This document shows positions 24,827-34,646 of a stretch of DNA of 64,000 nt, one piece after another (the stretch's first letter is position 1; the number at the start of each line of letters is the position of its first letter). The notes under the pieces were generated by a model, which saw only the letters and a list, made by a program, of their open reading frames with translations, ran no database searches and was not told the origin of the DNA. Both the position numbers and the translations under genes were made by a program. The stretch is taken from positions 434,001 through 498,000 of the forward strand of contig NZ_FODC01000002.1 in assembly GCF_900110275.1 (NCBI RefSeq). The letters are read 5' to 3'. This DNA is from Duganella sp. CF517. Its GTDB lineage: Bacteria; Pseudomonadota; Gammaproteobacteria; Burkholderiales; Burkholderiaceae_D.

Positions 24827-27616
24827 ATGAACCCAACCGCCGTCAACTCCGCCTCAGCCGCCCCGTCCGTCGCGCCAACCGCGTCGCGCTTCTATCAACG
24901 CTGGCTGGCCGCCGCGCCGGACCGCGCCGCCAAAGTCGATGAAATCGCGCAAATCACGCTGGCCGACATCGACCTCGACGCGTATCTCGCCAAGGAGGCG
25001 GCTTGCGTGGCGGAAGGCGCCGCGCCGCTGCCGTTGCAGCGCGCCATGCGCAGGCTGCGCAACCTGCTGGTGTGCGGACTGATCCGCCGCGACCTGGAAG
25101 GCCGGGCCAATCTGGCCGAGGTGGTGGAGACCATGACCCGTTTCGCCGACTTCGCCATCCAGCGGCACCTGCGCGAACTGAGCGTCGAGATGACCGCCGC
25201 CCACGGCACGCCGACCGGGCGCGAATCCGGCTTGCCGCAAGAGTTGATCGTGCTGGCGATGGGCAAACAGGGCGGGCGGGAGCTCAACGTCTCGTCCGAC
25301 ATCGACCTGATCTTCGTCTACCCCGAGGACGGCGACACGGCGGTGGCCGCGCCCGGCCAGCGCACCCTGTCCAACCACGAATACTTTATCCGCCTGGGTA
25401 AGAAGCTGATCGCCGCCATCGCGGAGATCACGGAAGATGGCTACACGTTCCGCGTCGATATGGCCCTGCGGCCCAACGGCGGCTCCGGTCCGCTGGCCGC
25501 CAGCTTCAACATGGTGGAACAATACCTGATCGTCCAAGGGCGCGAATGGGAACGCTACGCCTGGGTCAAGGCGCGCGCCGTCACCGGCCAACCCGAGGAA
25601 ATCGACGCGCTCGACGCCATCGTGCGGCCGTTCGTGTTCCGCCGTTATCTGGACTTCGGCGTCATCGACGCCATCCGCAACATGCACGCGCAGATTCGCG
25701 CCGAGGTGAACCGCCAGGAGCGGCTGCATCCGGACCGCAGCAACAACGTCAAGCTGGGCCGCGGCGGTATTCGCGAGATCGAGTTCCTGGCGCAGGTATT
25801 CCAGCTGATCCGCGGCGGCCGCGACGCCGCGCTGCGCGACCGCTCGACCCGCACCACCCTGCGCATCATCGCCGAAAAAGGCTTGCTAAGCCACGCCATC
25901 GTCTATCAACTGCTGGCTTCCTACACCTTCCTGCGCAATCTGGAGCACCGCCTGCAATACCTGGACGACGCCCAGACGCATACCCTCCCGGCCAACGAGG
26001 CCGACCAGTTGCTGGTGGCGCGGATGATGGGCCTGCCCGACGGCGCCACCCTGCTGACCCAGCTCGAAGCCCACCGCCAGTTCGTCGCCGGGCAGTTCGA
26101 CGAAATGTTTTCGGACAAGACCAGCGGCAGCGACAACGACATCAATCCGCAGTCGAGCAACGAATGCGCCGACCCCGACAACCGGGACGCCATGATCGCC
26201 CGCTTCGCCGAATTGGGCTTCGACGCCCCCGAGGTCGCCACCAAGCGCCTGATCGCCACCTGGCAGGCGCCGCGCCTGCAATCGTTGCCGGAAGCGAGCC
26301 GCAATCGGCTGCTGGGCCTGGTCAACGCGGCGCTGCCGCTGATTGTCCAGTGCTCGGCCGAATCGAGCGGCGGCAACCAGCTGGCCACCTTGGGCCGCCT
26401 GCTCGACTTCCTGGAGGCGGTGGCGCGCCGCTCGGCCTATCTGTCGCTGCTGACCGAATACCCGCACACCTTGGCGCGGGTGATCCGCATGGTGCACGCC
26501 AGCGGCTGGGCCGCGCAATTCCTCAGCCTGCACCCTATCCTGCTCGACGAGCTGCTCGACGACCGCGTGCGCAATGCCGTGTTCGACCCGGCCGTGCTGG
26601 CGCAGGACCTGGAACTGCAGCTGGCCGCCGCGCCGGGCGACACCGAACGCCAGATGGACATCCTGCGCGAAATCCACCACGCCCAGCTGTTCCACCTGCT
26701 GGCGCAGGACCTGGCCGGCGACTTGACGGTGGAAAAGCTGGCCGACCACCTGTCCGCGCTGGCCGACAAGATCGTCGAGGCCGCCATCAAGGCGATCTGG
26801 CAGACCATCGCCACCCGCCACCGCGAGGTGCCGCGATTCGCCGTCATCGCCTATGGCAAGCTGGGCGGCAAGGAGCTGGGCTACGTCTCCGACCTGGACG
26901 TGATCTTCCTGTACGACGACAGCGACCAGGACGCGCCGGCCCAGTACGCCAAGCTGGCGCAGCGTTTTATTACCTGGATGACATCGCAAACCCCGGCCGG
27001 CACCCTGTTCGACATCGACACCGCGCTGCGCCCGGACGGCGCCAGCGGCATGATGGTGTCGAGCGTGGCCTCGTTCGAGAAATACCAGAACACCGCGGCC
27101 TGGGTGTGGGAGCACCAGGCGCTGACGCGCGCGCGTTTCTGCGCCGGCGACGCCGCCATCGGCGAACGCTTCGAGCAGATCCGCGAATCGGTGCTGCGCA
27201 AGGAACGGCCGGCCGACGGCCCGCTGAAGCGCGAAGTGGTCGCCATGCGCAAGCGCATGGTCGACGCCAAGCCGAACCACAGCCAGATGTTCGACCTGAA
27301 AAACGATCCGGGCGGCATGATCGACATCGAGTTCATCGTCCAGTATCTGGTGCTGCGGCACGCCGCCGGCTACCCGCAACTGACCATCAATATCGGCAAT
27401 ATCACGTTGCTGAAGATGTTCGGCGAGCTCGGTTTGATCCCGGCCGACCTGGCCGCGAAAGTGGGCGATGCCTACCGGCAGTTACGCAAGCTGCAGCACC
27501 AGCTGCGGCTGCAGGGCCAGGATTTGGCCCGGGTCGACCCGGCATTGATGGCGGCCCACGTTCCCAACGTCCTAGCGCTATGGCAACTGATCTTTGGACA
27601 AAACGTTGCCGAGTAA
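24827..27616 (+). CDS. glnE: bifunctional glutamine synthetase adenylyltransferase/deadenylase
   Basis: 929-aa cytoplasmic regulator that adds AMP to, and removes it from, the tyrosine of glutamine synthetase in response to PII and glutamine. Two nucleotidyltransferase domains are recognisable by their paired acidic motifs: SSDIDLIFVYPEDGD (about 156-170, N-terminal deadenylase half) and YVSDLDVIFLYDDSDQ (about 685-700, C-terminal adenylylase half). The GRGGIREIEFL and DPGGMIDIEFIVQYL motifs belong to the PII-uridylyltransferase-like helical domains. Its target GlnA is encoded 33 kb away with its adenylylation tyrosine intact. No good Shine-Dalgarno precedes the ATG and a GATAAT lies just upstream, so the start or a near-leaderless mRNA is uncertain. 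Confidence 0.95.
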   Translation: MNPTAVNSASAAPSVAPTASRFYQRWLAAAPDRAAKVDEIAQITLADIDLDAYLAKEAACVAEGAAPLPLQRAMRRLRNLLVCGLIRRDLEGRANLAEVVETMTRFADFAIQRHLRELSVEMTAAHGTPTGRESGLPQELIVLAMGKQGGRELNVSSDIDLIFVYPEDGDTAVAAPGQRTLSNHEYFIRLGKKLIAAIAEITEDGYTFRVDMALRPNGGSGPLAASFNMVEQYLIVQGREWERYAWVKARAVTGQPEEIDALDAIVRPFVFRRYLDFGVIDAIRNMHAQIRAEVNRQERLHPDRSNNVKLGRGGIREIEFLAQVFQLIRGGRDAALRDRSTRTTLRIIAEKGLLSHAIVYQLLASYTFLRNLEHRLQYLDDAQTHTLPANEADQLLVARMMGLPDGATLLTQLEAHRQFVAGQFDEMFSDKTSGSDNDINPQSSNECADPDNRDAMIARFAELGFDAPEVATKRLIATWQAPRLQSLPEASRNRLLGLVNAALPLIVQCSAESSGGNQLATLGRLLDFLEAVARRSAYLSLLTEYPHTLARVIRMVHASGWAAQFLSLHPILLDELLDDRVRNAVFDPAVLAQDLELQLAAAPGDTERQMDILREIHHAQLFHLLAQDLAGDLTVEKLADHLSALADKIVEAAIKAIWQTIATRHREVPRFAVIAYGKLGGKELGYVSDLDVIFLYDDSDQDAPAQYAKLAQRFITWMTSQTPAGTLFDIDTALRPDGASGMMVSSVASFEKYQNTAAWVWEHQALTRARFCAGDAAIGERFEQIRESVLRKERPADGPLKREVVAMRKRMVDAKPNHSQMFDLKNDPGGMIDIEFIVQYLVLRHAAGYPQLTINIGNITLLKMFGELGLIPADLAAKVGDAYRQLRKLQHQLRLQGQDLARVDPALMAAHVPNVLALWQLIFGQNVAE

Positions 27617-27720
27617 CAACGGGGTGATGGGTTAAGTGCAGTACTATGTATCCTCAGAATAATCAGAGCGCGATCCGCGCCACGGCCCCGCCGCTGTCAC
27701 ACTTAACCTGGAGAATTGAC

Positions 27721-28176
27721 ATGAAAACATTATTGAGTGCCGTGGCATTCAGCCTGCTGGCGGTATCCACGAGCGCATATTGCGCTGAAAAAGGCAGCAA
27801 GGAGGAAGCCGTCGCGATGGTCAAGCGGGCGGTCGCGCTGATTAAATCGGAAGGCAAGGAAAAAGCCTTTGCCGCCATTTCCGATCCGGCCAACGCCACC
27901 TTCCACGACCGTGATTTATATGTGTATGCGTACGACCTGAATGGCGTCGCTTTAGCCCACGGCAATAATCCCAAAATGGTGGGCAAGCCTTTAATCGGCC
28001 TGAAAGATAATGAGGGAAAACCGATGATCAAGGAAATGGTCGAATTAGCCAAATCCAAAGGCAGCGGCTGGGTCGATTTCAAATGGCCTAATCCGGTGAC
28101 CAAGGCGGTTGAATCGAAGTCGGGTTATGTGGAGAAGGTGGACGATATGTTTGTGGGTTCCGGCATATATAAATGA
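27721..28176 (+). CDS. periplasmic single Cache-domain protein
   Basis: 151-aa secreted protein. GGAG (27710-27713) precedes ATG 27721. A signal peptide (MKTLLSAVAFSLLAVSTSAYCA, cleavage at about residue 21) is followed by one small-molecule-binding sCache-type domain. Visible family text includes VKRAVALIKSEGKEKAF, FHDRDLYVYAYDLNGVALAHG, LIGLKDNEGKPMIKEM and GSGWVDFKWPNP. Free-standing Cache proteins are probably ligand-binding partners of sensors, but the ligand and partner are unknown here. Its DNA is richer in A/T at third positions than the genes before it (for example GATTTATATGTGTATGCG), like the 5' part of the next gene. A clear terminator follows. Confidence 0.85.
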   Translation: MKTLLSAVAFSLLAVSTSAYCAEKGSKEEAVAMVKRAVALIKSEGKEKAFAAISDPANATFHDRDLYVYAYDLNGVALAHGNNPKMVGKPLIGLKDNEGKPMIKEMVELAKSKGSGWVDFKWPNPVTKAVESKSGYVEKVDDMFVGSGIYK

Positions 28177-28207
28177 GTTGATACTGTTTCTGCCTGGATC
28201 GGCCCCC

Positions 28208-28232
28208 GCCGGGATGCGTCCCGGCTTTTTTT
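28208..28232 (+). terminator. rho-independent terminator of the Cache gene
   Basis: GCCGGGA, 4-nt loop, TCCCGGC, then 7 T; 31 bp past the stop. Confidence 0.9.
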
Positions 28233-28272
28233 CGTCCGCTTTTTTGTTTCCATGTGCATTTTTACGGGACTT

Positions 28273-28291
28273 CATGCCAAAAATTGGCATG
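28273..28291. promoter_or_regulatory. 19-bp palindrome upstream of TBDR6
   Basis: Perfect inverted repeat CATGCCAA-AAA-TTGGCATG. It lies in the 215-bp gap before TBDR6, which lacks the promoter motif shared by most other receptors; possibly an operator. No T run, so not a terminator. Confidence 0.45.
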
Positions 28292-28391
28292 TAAAAGCCA
28301 AAAACGAGCTTGGCAACCCCGGGAACTCTTCGGCCGCCTCTTCTGTCTATGTAACGGTGATATCCCGTTTATAAACAAAAGGAGTCGGATA

Positions 28392-31313
28392 ATGACAAAA
28401 GAAAGATTGATTGCCCGCTCGATCCGTATAATCTGCGCCAGCGGCCTGGCATTCGGCACGATGACAGCCGGCGCCCAGGAATCTGCTGAACCCATGCAGA
28501 AAGTGCTGATTACCGGCTCACGTATCGCCTCGCCCGCCGCGGAATCGCCGTCGCCATTGCAAATATTAAACTCGGCCGATATCGCGGCCTCCGGAGCGAC
28601 GAATCTGCAAGAATTACTTCAGAAAAACCCGACCATGGGTACACCCACGGTCAGCAGAACCAATTCCAATTTCCTCACATCGAGCGCCGGCGTCACCACG
28701 GTCAATCTGCGTAATCTCGGCGATTCCCGCACGTTGGTATTGGTGAATGGACGACGCTTTGTTTCCGGCGTGCCCGGCGACACCGCTGTCGACCTCAACA
28801 CCATTCCGACCGATTTTATCGAGCGGGTCGAATTACTGACCGGCGGCGCGTCCGCCACCTACGGTTCCGATGCCGTCGCCGGCGTGGTAAATATTATCTT
28901 GAAGAAAAACTTTAACGGCATCCTGCTCGACTCCCTGGCCGGACAAAGCGAGGAAGGCGACGACTACCGCAAGAAACTGGGATTAACTTTCGGTATCACC
29001 AGCGCCGATGGCGCCAGCAACCTGATGGGCCATTTCGGCTATTCCAAACAGGGCGAGGTGTTTTCGCGCGACCGCGAACGCTCGGCCGTCGACCAGTTCT
29101 CGTCGATCGCCCAGGGACGTCCCGAGCTCGCTTTCGTGCCGCGCCGGCCGAACTTTTCCGGCTATGCGCCGCAAGGCCATTTCTTCGGCGACGAGGAGGA
29201 TTTCACCTATGATGCGAACAACAACATTATTCCCTGGAATCAGAATGGCGCGCCCGGCACCGGCGTGGGCTCCACCGGCTACAACCGTTCCGCGTACCGC
29301 CTGATCGCCGTGCCCATCGAACGCTACCTGTTCGCCGCCAACGGCAGCTGGGCCTTCAATCCCGACCACAGCGCGTTTTTCGAGGGTACCTACGCCTCGA
29401 CCAGCGCCCATAGCAACATCGAACCGTTCGCGCTGGGATCGGACAACGTCTACAAGCCCGGCGGCCAGGTTCCCGCCGCCTCGTTGATCAACGGCGCGCT
29501 GGTGCGCAACCCGCTGGTGCCGCGGTATTTGTACGACCGCATCAGCGACACCGACGGCGACGGCGTGCCCGACTACTTCTTCACGCGCCGCCTGGCCGAA
29601 TTCGGCCCGCGCCGATCCGACGTCGAACGCGACACCTTCCGCCTGTCCACCGGCCTCAAGGGCACGGTGCGCGAGTGGAACTACGAGGCTTATCTGACCT
29701 ATGGCAAGACCAAGGAGGCGCAAAACTCCACCGGACAGGTCAACGTCATGAGCCTGCGCAACGCGCTGGAGGCGATTCCCGGCGCCGACGGCGCGCCGGT
29801 CTGCCGCGACGTCAACGCCCGCCAGGAGGGCTGCGTGCCGATCAACCTGTTCGGCTACGACAGCATCACCCCGGACGCGCTGCGCTATGTGACCGCGCCC
29901 GGCTCCCTGCTCACCACCATCACCCAGCGGCTGGTCGGCGCCTCCGCCACCGGCGAGGTGCCGGGCCTGCCGGCCGGCCGCATCGGCGTCGCCGCCGGCT
30001 TCGAGTGGCGCTCGGAAGAATCGAGCGCCATTCCCGACCCGCTGACGCAGTCCGGCCTGAACGCAGGCAACGCCACGCCGCCCACCTTCGGCCAGTTCAC
30101 CGTGCGCGAGGTGTTCGTCGAAACCCGGGTGCCGCTGCTGAAGGAGCGCCCGTGGGTGCGCGAGCTCAGCGCGCTGGCCACGTTCCGCCACGGCGACTAC
30201 TCCACCGTCGGCGCCACCAACAGCTGGAACGCCGGCCTCGAGTGGACGATGACGCCGGACATCAAGCTGCGGGCCACGCGCGCACAGTCGACGCGGGCAC
30301 CTAATATCAACGAGCTGTACCAGGCCCCCAGCCAGGATTTCCCCACCGGACTGGTTGATCCATGCCAGGGCGTGGCGTTGGCCGACACCAGCCCGCTGGC
30401 GGTCAATTGCCGCAACGCGCCGGGAGTTGCCGCCAACATGGCGGCAAATGGCGGCATTTTCACGTTAAATCAGGCCGACCAGCAAGGCATCAGCGGTTAC
30501 AACCGCGGCAACCCCAGGCTGGAGGCCGAAACCGGCCGCTCGACCACTGTCGGCCTGGTGGTCACGCCGCGCTCGATTCCTTTGCTGAGCCGGGCGGTGT
30601 TCACGCTGGATTATTTCAAGATCAACATCGCCGACGCCATCGTCTTCACCAACCGCCAGTACGCGCTGGACCAGTGCTACAACCAGAACAACCAGGCCTT
30701 TTGCTCGTTCATCACGCGCCGTCCGGCGGCCGTGGGCAACCTCAGCGCCGGATCGATCCGCTACAGCGACATCGCCGCCACCAACAGCGGCGGTTACGGC
30801 ACCGAGGGCGTCGACCTGACGGCCTCCTGGACCGGCCGCGTCGGGCCGGGCAATCTGAGCGCCCGCCTGGCCCACACCTGGCTGCGCAAGTTATGGCAAC
30901 AGGCGACGCCGGACGCCGACAAAAACCACGACGTCGCCGAGGTCACGGCCGACAATGTCAACGCGCCGCGCAACCGCGCCACCCTCAACCTGGCCTACAA
31001 GTGGGGGCCGTACGGCGCCAACTGGACCACCACCTACACCGGGCCGGTGTCGCTGGACGACCAGTTCCTCAAAAGCCTGAGCATCGCGCCGGGCGCCGTC
31101 GGCGTCGGCTCGCGCACCTACAACGATGTCCAGCTCACCTACGACGTGCGCAAGTCGGTGCAGCTCTACCTGGGCATCGACAACCTGTTCAACGCCAACC
31201 CGCCGCCCATCATCAGCGGCCTGCCCGGCAACCAGACCGGCACCGAAACCGATGCGTCGACCTACGACGCGATCGGCCGCCGGTTCTACGTGGGGCTGCG
31301 CGTTCAGCTGTAA
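28392..31313 (+). CDS. TonB-dependent outer-membrane receptor (TBDR6)
   Basis: 973-aa receptor; GGAG (28381-28384) precedes ATG 28392. The signal peptide MTKERLIARSIRI... is a diverged version of the common n-region and is cleaved after AGA at about residue 28. The plug holds VLITGSRIASPAAESPSPLQIL, LVLVNGRRFVSG, VERVELLTGGASATYGSDAVAGVVN. It ends FYVGLRVQL, with Leu rather than an aromatic as last residue. It is a tandem paralogue of TBDR7, sharing long stretches such as KNPTMGTP, QAPSQDFP and ISGLPGN-TGTETDAS. The first 500 bp use many A/T-ending codons (ATA, TTA, AGA, CGA) where TBDR7 uses GC-rich ones. A TATAAA sits about 20 bp before the ATG. Confidence 0.93.
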   Translation: MTKERLIARSIRIICASGLAFGTMTAGAQESAEPMQKVLITGSRIASPAAESPSPLQILNSADIAASGATNLQELLQKNPTMGTPTVSRTNSNFLTSSAGVTTVNLRNLGDSRTLVLVNGRRFVSGVPGDTAVDLNTIPTDFIERVELLTGGASATYGSDAVAGVVNIILKKNFNGILLDSLAGQSEEGDDYRKKLGLTFGITSADGASNLMGHFGYSKQGEVFSRDRERSAVDQFSSIAQGRPELAFVPRRPNFSGYAPQGHFFGDEEDFTYDANNNIIPWNQNGAPGTGVGSTGYNRSAYRLIAVPIERYLFAANGSWAFNPDHSAFFEGTYASTSAHSNIEPFALGSDNVYKPGGQVPAASLINGALVRNPLVPRYLYDRISDTDGDGVPDYFFTRRLAEFGPRRSDVERDTFRLSTGLKGTVREWNYEAYLTYGKTKEAQNSTGQVNVMSLRNALEAIPGADGAPVCRDVNARQEGCVPINLFGYDSITPDALRYVTAPGSLLTTITQRLVGASATGEVPGLPAGRIGVAAGFEWRSEESSAIPDPLTQSGLNAGNATPPTFGQFTVREVFVETRVPLLKERPWVRELSALATFRHGDYSTVGATNSWNAGLEWTMTPDIKLRATRAQSTRAPNINELYQAPSQDFPTGLVDPCQGVALADTSPLAVNCRNAPGVAANMAANGGIFTLNQADQQGISGYNRGNPRLEAETGRSTTVGLVVTPRSIPLLSRAVFTLDYFKINIADAIVFTNRQYALDQCYNQNNQAFCSFITRRPAAVGNLSAGSIRYSDIAATNSGGYGTEGVDLTASWTGRVGPGNLSARLAHTWLRKLWQQATPDADKNHDVAEVTADNVNAPRNRATLNLAYKWGPYGANWTTTYTGPVSLDDQFLKSLSIAPGAVGVGSRTYNDVQLTYDVRKSVQLYLGIDNLFNANPPPIISGLPGNQTGTETDASTYDAIGRRFYVGLRVQL

Positions 31314-31515
31314 TGTGGTTGCCAAAGTCAACTGTGTTCACGCGTTTGTGGCTGCACCACAACGGTGCAGCGCAACTATCATTTTGATATTGTTGGTTTT
31401 TTGTTCTTGTTAAGTGTTTGTATTTACAGGGCGGACGACGACTGAGTACAGTGGCTGGTCGAAAAAATGATGTTTCGGCAATTAGACCACCAATATAATA
31501 TTCATGGAGTCGCAA

Positions 31516-34452
31516 ATGATAAAAGAGACAACACTATCCCGGTCGGTGCGCATGATCTGCGCCGCCGGTCTGGCGCTCGGTGTGCACGCCGCCCACGCAC
31601 AGGACACAGCATCCGAACCGATCCAGAAAGTGCAAATCACCGGTTCGCGCATCTCGTCGCCGAACGCCGATTCGCCGTCGCCGCTGCAGATCCTCAGCTC
31701 GGCCGATATCGCCGCCTCGGGCGCGGTCAACCTGCAGGAATTGATGCAGAAGAACCCGACCATGGGTACGCCGACGCTGAGCCGCACCAACTCCAACTTC
31801 CTGACCTCGGGCGGCGGCGTCTCCACCGTCAACCTGCGCAACCTGGGCGACGCCCGCACGCTGGTACTGGTCAACGGCCGCCGCTTCGTCTCCGGCGTGC
31901 CCGGCGACACCGCCGTCGACCTGAACACCATCCCGATCGACTTCATCGAGCGGGTCGAGCTGCTGACCGGCGGCGCCTCGGCGACCTACGGCTCGGACGC
32001 CGTCGCCGGCGTCGTCAACATCATCCTCAAGCGTAACTTCAACGGCATCCTGCTCGACGGCTCGGCCGGCCGCGCGTGGGAAAAGAACGACGACCAGAAA
32101 CGCAAGCTGGCGCTAACCTTCGGCACCAGCAGCGCCGACGGCGCCAGCAACATCATGGGCCACTTCGGCTATTCCAGGCAGGGCGCCGTGATGTCGAAGG
32201 ACCGCGCCCGTTTGGGTTCGGCGATCGACCAGACCTCGCTGGGCGCGAGCAGCACCGACGACGCCAGGGACTTGTTCACGCCGTTGGCGCCGTTCTATTC
32301 CAGCATCCCGCCGCAAGGCCGGTTCTTCCTCGCGGACGGCAGCACCTTTACCTACGACCGCAACGGCAACGTCATTCCATGGTCGACCAATGGCAGCGCG
32401 ACGAGCGCCGCCACCGGCTTCAACCGTTCGGAGTACCGCACCATCGCCGTGCCGACCGAGCGCTTCCTGTTCGCCACCAATGGCAATCTGAAGATCAACG
32501 ACAACCACAACGCGTTCTTCGAAGGCACCTACGCGCAAACCAAGGTCGACACCAACATCGAACCGTTCGCGATGACCTCGGGCGACATCTACAAGAACAA
32601 CGGCGGCCAGGTGCCCGCCGAATCGTTGATCAACGGGGTCCGGGTACGCAATCCGCTGGTGCCGCAAAACTTATTCGATGGCAACGTCGACACCGATGAC
32701 GACGGCCTGCGCGATTACAACTTCAGCCGCCGGCTTTCCGAGTTCGGGCCGCGCCACAGCAGCGTCGACCGCAGCACCTTGCGTCTGGCGACCGGGCTCA
32801 AGGGCACCTTCCTGCCGGGCTTGCTCAACGACTGGAGCTACGACGCCTTCGTCAGCTACGGCCGCACCACCGAATCGCAGAATTCCACCGGCCAGATCAA
32901 CACGCTGACGGCGCGCTCGGCGCTTGAGGCCATCCCGAATCCGGCCGGCGGCGTCATGTGCGCCGATCCGGTCGCGCGCGCGCAGGGCTGCGTGCCGCTC
33001 AACGTGTTCGGCTTTAACACCATCACGCCGGAGGCGCTCAAGTACGTCACCGCGCCGGGTTCGCTGTCCACCGGCATCACGCAGAAGATCGCCGGCGGCA
33101 CCGTCAGCGGCGACGTCTTCGAACTGCCCGCCGGCAAAATCGGCGTGGCGGTGGGCTACGAATGGCGCAGCGAAGAGTCCAGCAGCGTGGCCGATCCGCT
33201 GACCCAGGCCGGCCTGAACGCCGGCAACGCGACGCCGCCCACCTATGGCAAATATACCGTGCGCGAAGTGTTCGCCGAAACCCGGGTGCCGCTGCTCAAG
33301 GACCAGTTCTATTCCAAGTCGCTGGATTTCCGCGGCTCGTTCCGCCACGGCGACTACTCGACCGTCGGCAGCACCAACAGCTGGAACGCCGGCCTCGAAT
33401 GGGCGCCGGTGTCGGACCTCAAGTTCCGCGCGACGCGCGCCGTGTCGACCCGCGCGCCCAACATCAACGAGTTGTACCAGGCGCCCAGCCAGGACTTCCC
33501 GAGCGGCCTGGTCGATCCGTGCGTCGGCGTGACCGCTACCAGCAACGACCCGACCAGCGTGGCCTGCCGCGCCGCGCCGGGCGTGAGCGCCAACATCGCC
33601 GCCAATGGTGGCGTGTTCGCCCAATCGCAATCGGACCAGCAGGGCATCAGCGGCTACAACCGTGGCAATCCCCAGTTGGCCGCCGAACAGGGCCGCTCCA
33701 ACACGATCGGCGTCGTCATCACGCCGCGGTCGATCCCGGTGCTGAGCAAGTTCACCTTCACGGCCGATTACTTCAAGATCAAGATCTCCGACGCCATCGT
33801 CAGCACCCCGCGCCAGTATTCGCTGCAGCAGTGCTACGGCGGCAACGCCAGCTATTGCAGCTTCATCACGCGCCGCGCCGTATCGGAAGGCTCTTACAAC
33901 GCCGGCTCGATCAAGTACAGCGACACGGCGGTGTCGAACAGCGGCGGCAAGGGCACCGAAGGCATCGACTTGACCGCCTCCTGGGCGGACCGGGTCGGCC
34001 CGGGCCGCCTAGCGGTGCAGACCTCGTACACCTATCTCAAAACGCTGTGGGAAATTCCGCTGCAGGGCGAGGACAAGGACGAAGCGGCCGGCGAACTGGA
34101 GTCGCCGCGCAACAAGGCGGTGCTGGGCCTGGCGTACAAGTGGGGCCCGGTCGGCATCAACACCACCACCACCTACACCGGACGCTCGAAGCTGGACGAC
34201 CAGTTCCTCAATACCTTCGCGAATGGCGACCAGGCGCCGAAGATCGGCTCCTACACCACCACCGACTTCCAGCTGACGTATGACGTGAAGAAAGCCTTCC
34301 AGGTCTACCTCGGCATGGACAACGCGTTCGACCGCAAGCCGGCCCGCATCATCAGCGGCCTGCCGGGCAACACCACCGGCACCGAGACCGACGCCTCGGT
34401 CTACGATCCGATCGGCCGCCGCTACTACCTCGGCCTGCGCGTGACCCTGTAA
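31516..34452 (+). CDS. TonB-dependent outer-membrane receptor (TBDR7)
   Basis: 978-aa receptor, tandem paralogue of TBDR6. The start at 31516 is preferred over the in-frame ATG at 31504: GGAG inside that upstream codon region (31506-31509) is then a well-spaced ribosome site and the protein opens MIKETTLSRSVRM like its relatives. Cleavage is after AHA at about residue 28. The plug has VQITGSRISSPNADSPSPLQIL and VERVELLTGGASATYGSDAVAGVVN. It ends YYLGLRVTL. A TATAAT at 31494-31499 suggests its own promoter with a very short leader, so it need not depend on TBDR6. A GC hairpin at 34486-34505 without T run follows. Confidence 0.93.
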   Translation: MIKETTLSRSVRMICAAGLALGVHAAHAQDTASEPIQKVQITGSRISSPNADSPSPLQILSSADIAASGAVNLQELMQKNPTMGTPTLSRTNSNFLTSGGGVSTVNLRNLGDARTLVLVNGRRFVSGVPGDTAVDLNTIPIDFIERVELLTGGASATYGSDAVAGVVNIILKRNFNGILLDGSAGRAWEKNDDQKRKLALTFGTSSADGASNIMGHFGYSRQGAVMSKDRARLGSAIDQTSLGASSTDDARDLFTPLAPFYSSIPPQGRFFLADGSTFTYDRNGNVIPWSTNGSATSAATGFNRSEYRTIAVPTERFLFATNGNLKINDNHNAFFEGTYAQTKVDTNIEPFAMTSGDIYKNNGGQVPAESLINGVRVRNPLVPQNLFDGNVDTDDDGLRDYNFSRRLSEFGPRHSSVDRSTLRLATGLKGTFLPGLLNDWSYDAFVSYGRTTESQNSTGQINTLTARSALEAIPNPAGGVMCADPVARAQGCVPLNVFGFNTITPEALKYVTAPGSLSTGITQKIAGGTVSGDVFELPAGKIGVAVGYEWRSEESSSVADPLTQAGLNAGNATPPTYGKYTVREVFAETRVPLLKDQFYSKSLDFRGSFRHGDYSTVGSTNSWNAGLEWAPVSDLKFRATRAVSTRAPNINELYQAPSQDFPSGLVDPCVGVTATSNDPTSVACRAAPGVSANIAANGGVFAQSQSDQQGISGYNRGNPQLAAEQGRSNTIGVVITPRSIPVLSKFTFTADYFKIKISDAIVSTPRQYSLQQCYGGNASYCSFITRRAVSEGSYNAGSIKYSDTAVSNSGGKGTEGIDLTASWADRVGPGRLAVQTSYTYLKTLWEIPLQGEDKDEAAGELESPRNKAVLGLAYKWGPVGINTTTTYTGRSKLDDQFLNTFANGDQAPKIGSYTTTDFQLTYDVKKAFQVYLGMDNAFDRKPARIISGLPGNTTGTETDASVYDPIGRRYYLGLRVTL

Positions 34453-34485
34453 GCCGCCGCCGCAGGCCAGCGCCCGCTGAAAGCG

Positions 34486-34505
34486 TTCCCGGCTCACGCC
34501 GGGAA
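34486..34505 (+). terminator. hairpin after TBDR7 (weak terminator)
   Basis: TTCCCGGC-TCAC-GCCGGGAA, 34 bp past the stop; no T run, so it may rather protect the mRNA end. Confidence 0.4.
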
Positions 34506-34593
34506 TCAGAATTTACAAATCGCACTTTTTACAGCAGTGGGCGGTGGCTATTCTTTGCTATGCGTTGGCGGTGGCCGACATGCCGGTCGAAAA

Positions 34594-34630
34594 CAAAAAA
34601 GCCCTCCCGGCGCGAACCGGGAGGGCTTTC
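34594..34630 (-). terminator. rho-independent terminator of tkt-gap
   Basis: Minus-strand stem AAAGCCCTCCCGG with its complement, 6-nt loop, then a T run; 17 bp past the gap stop. Confidence 0.88.
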
Positions 34631-34646
34631 GATGGGATCGAACGAA

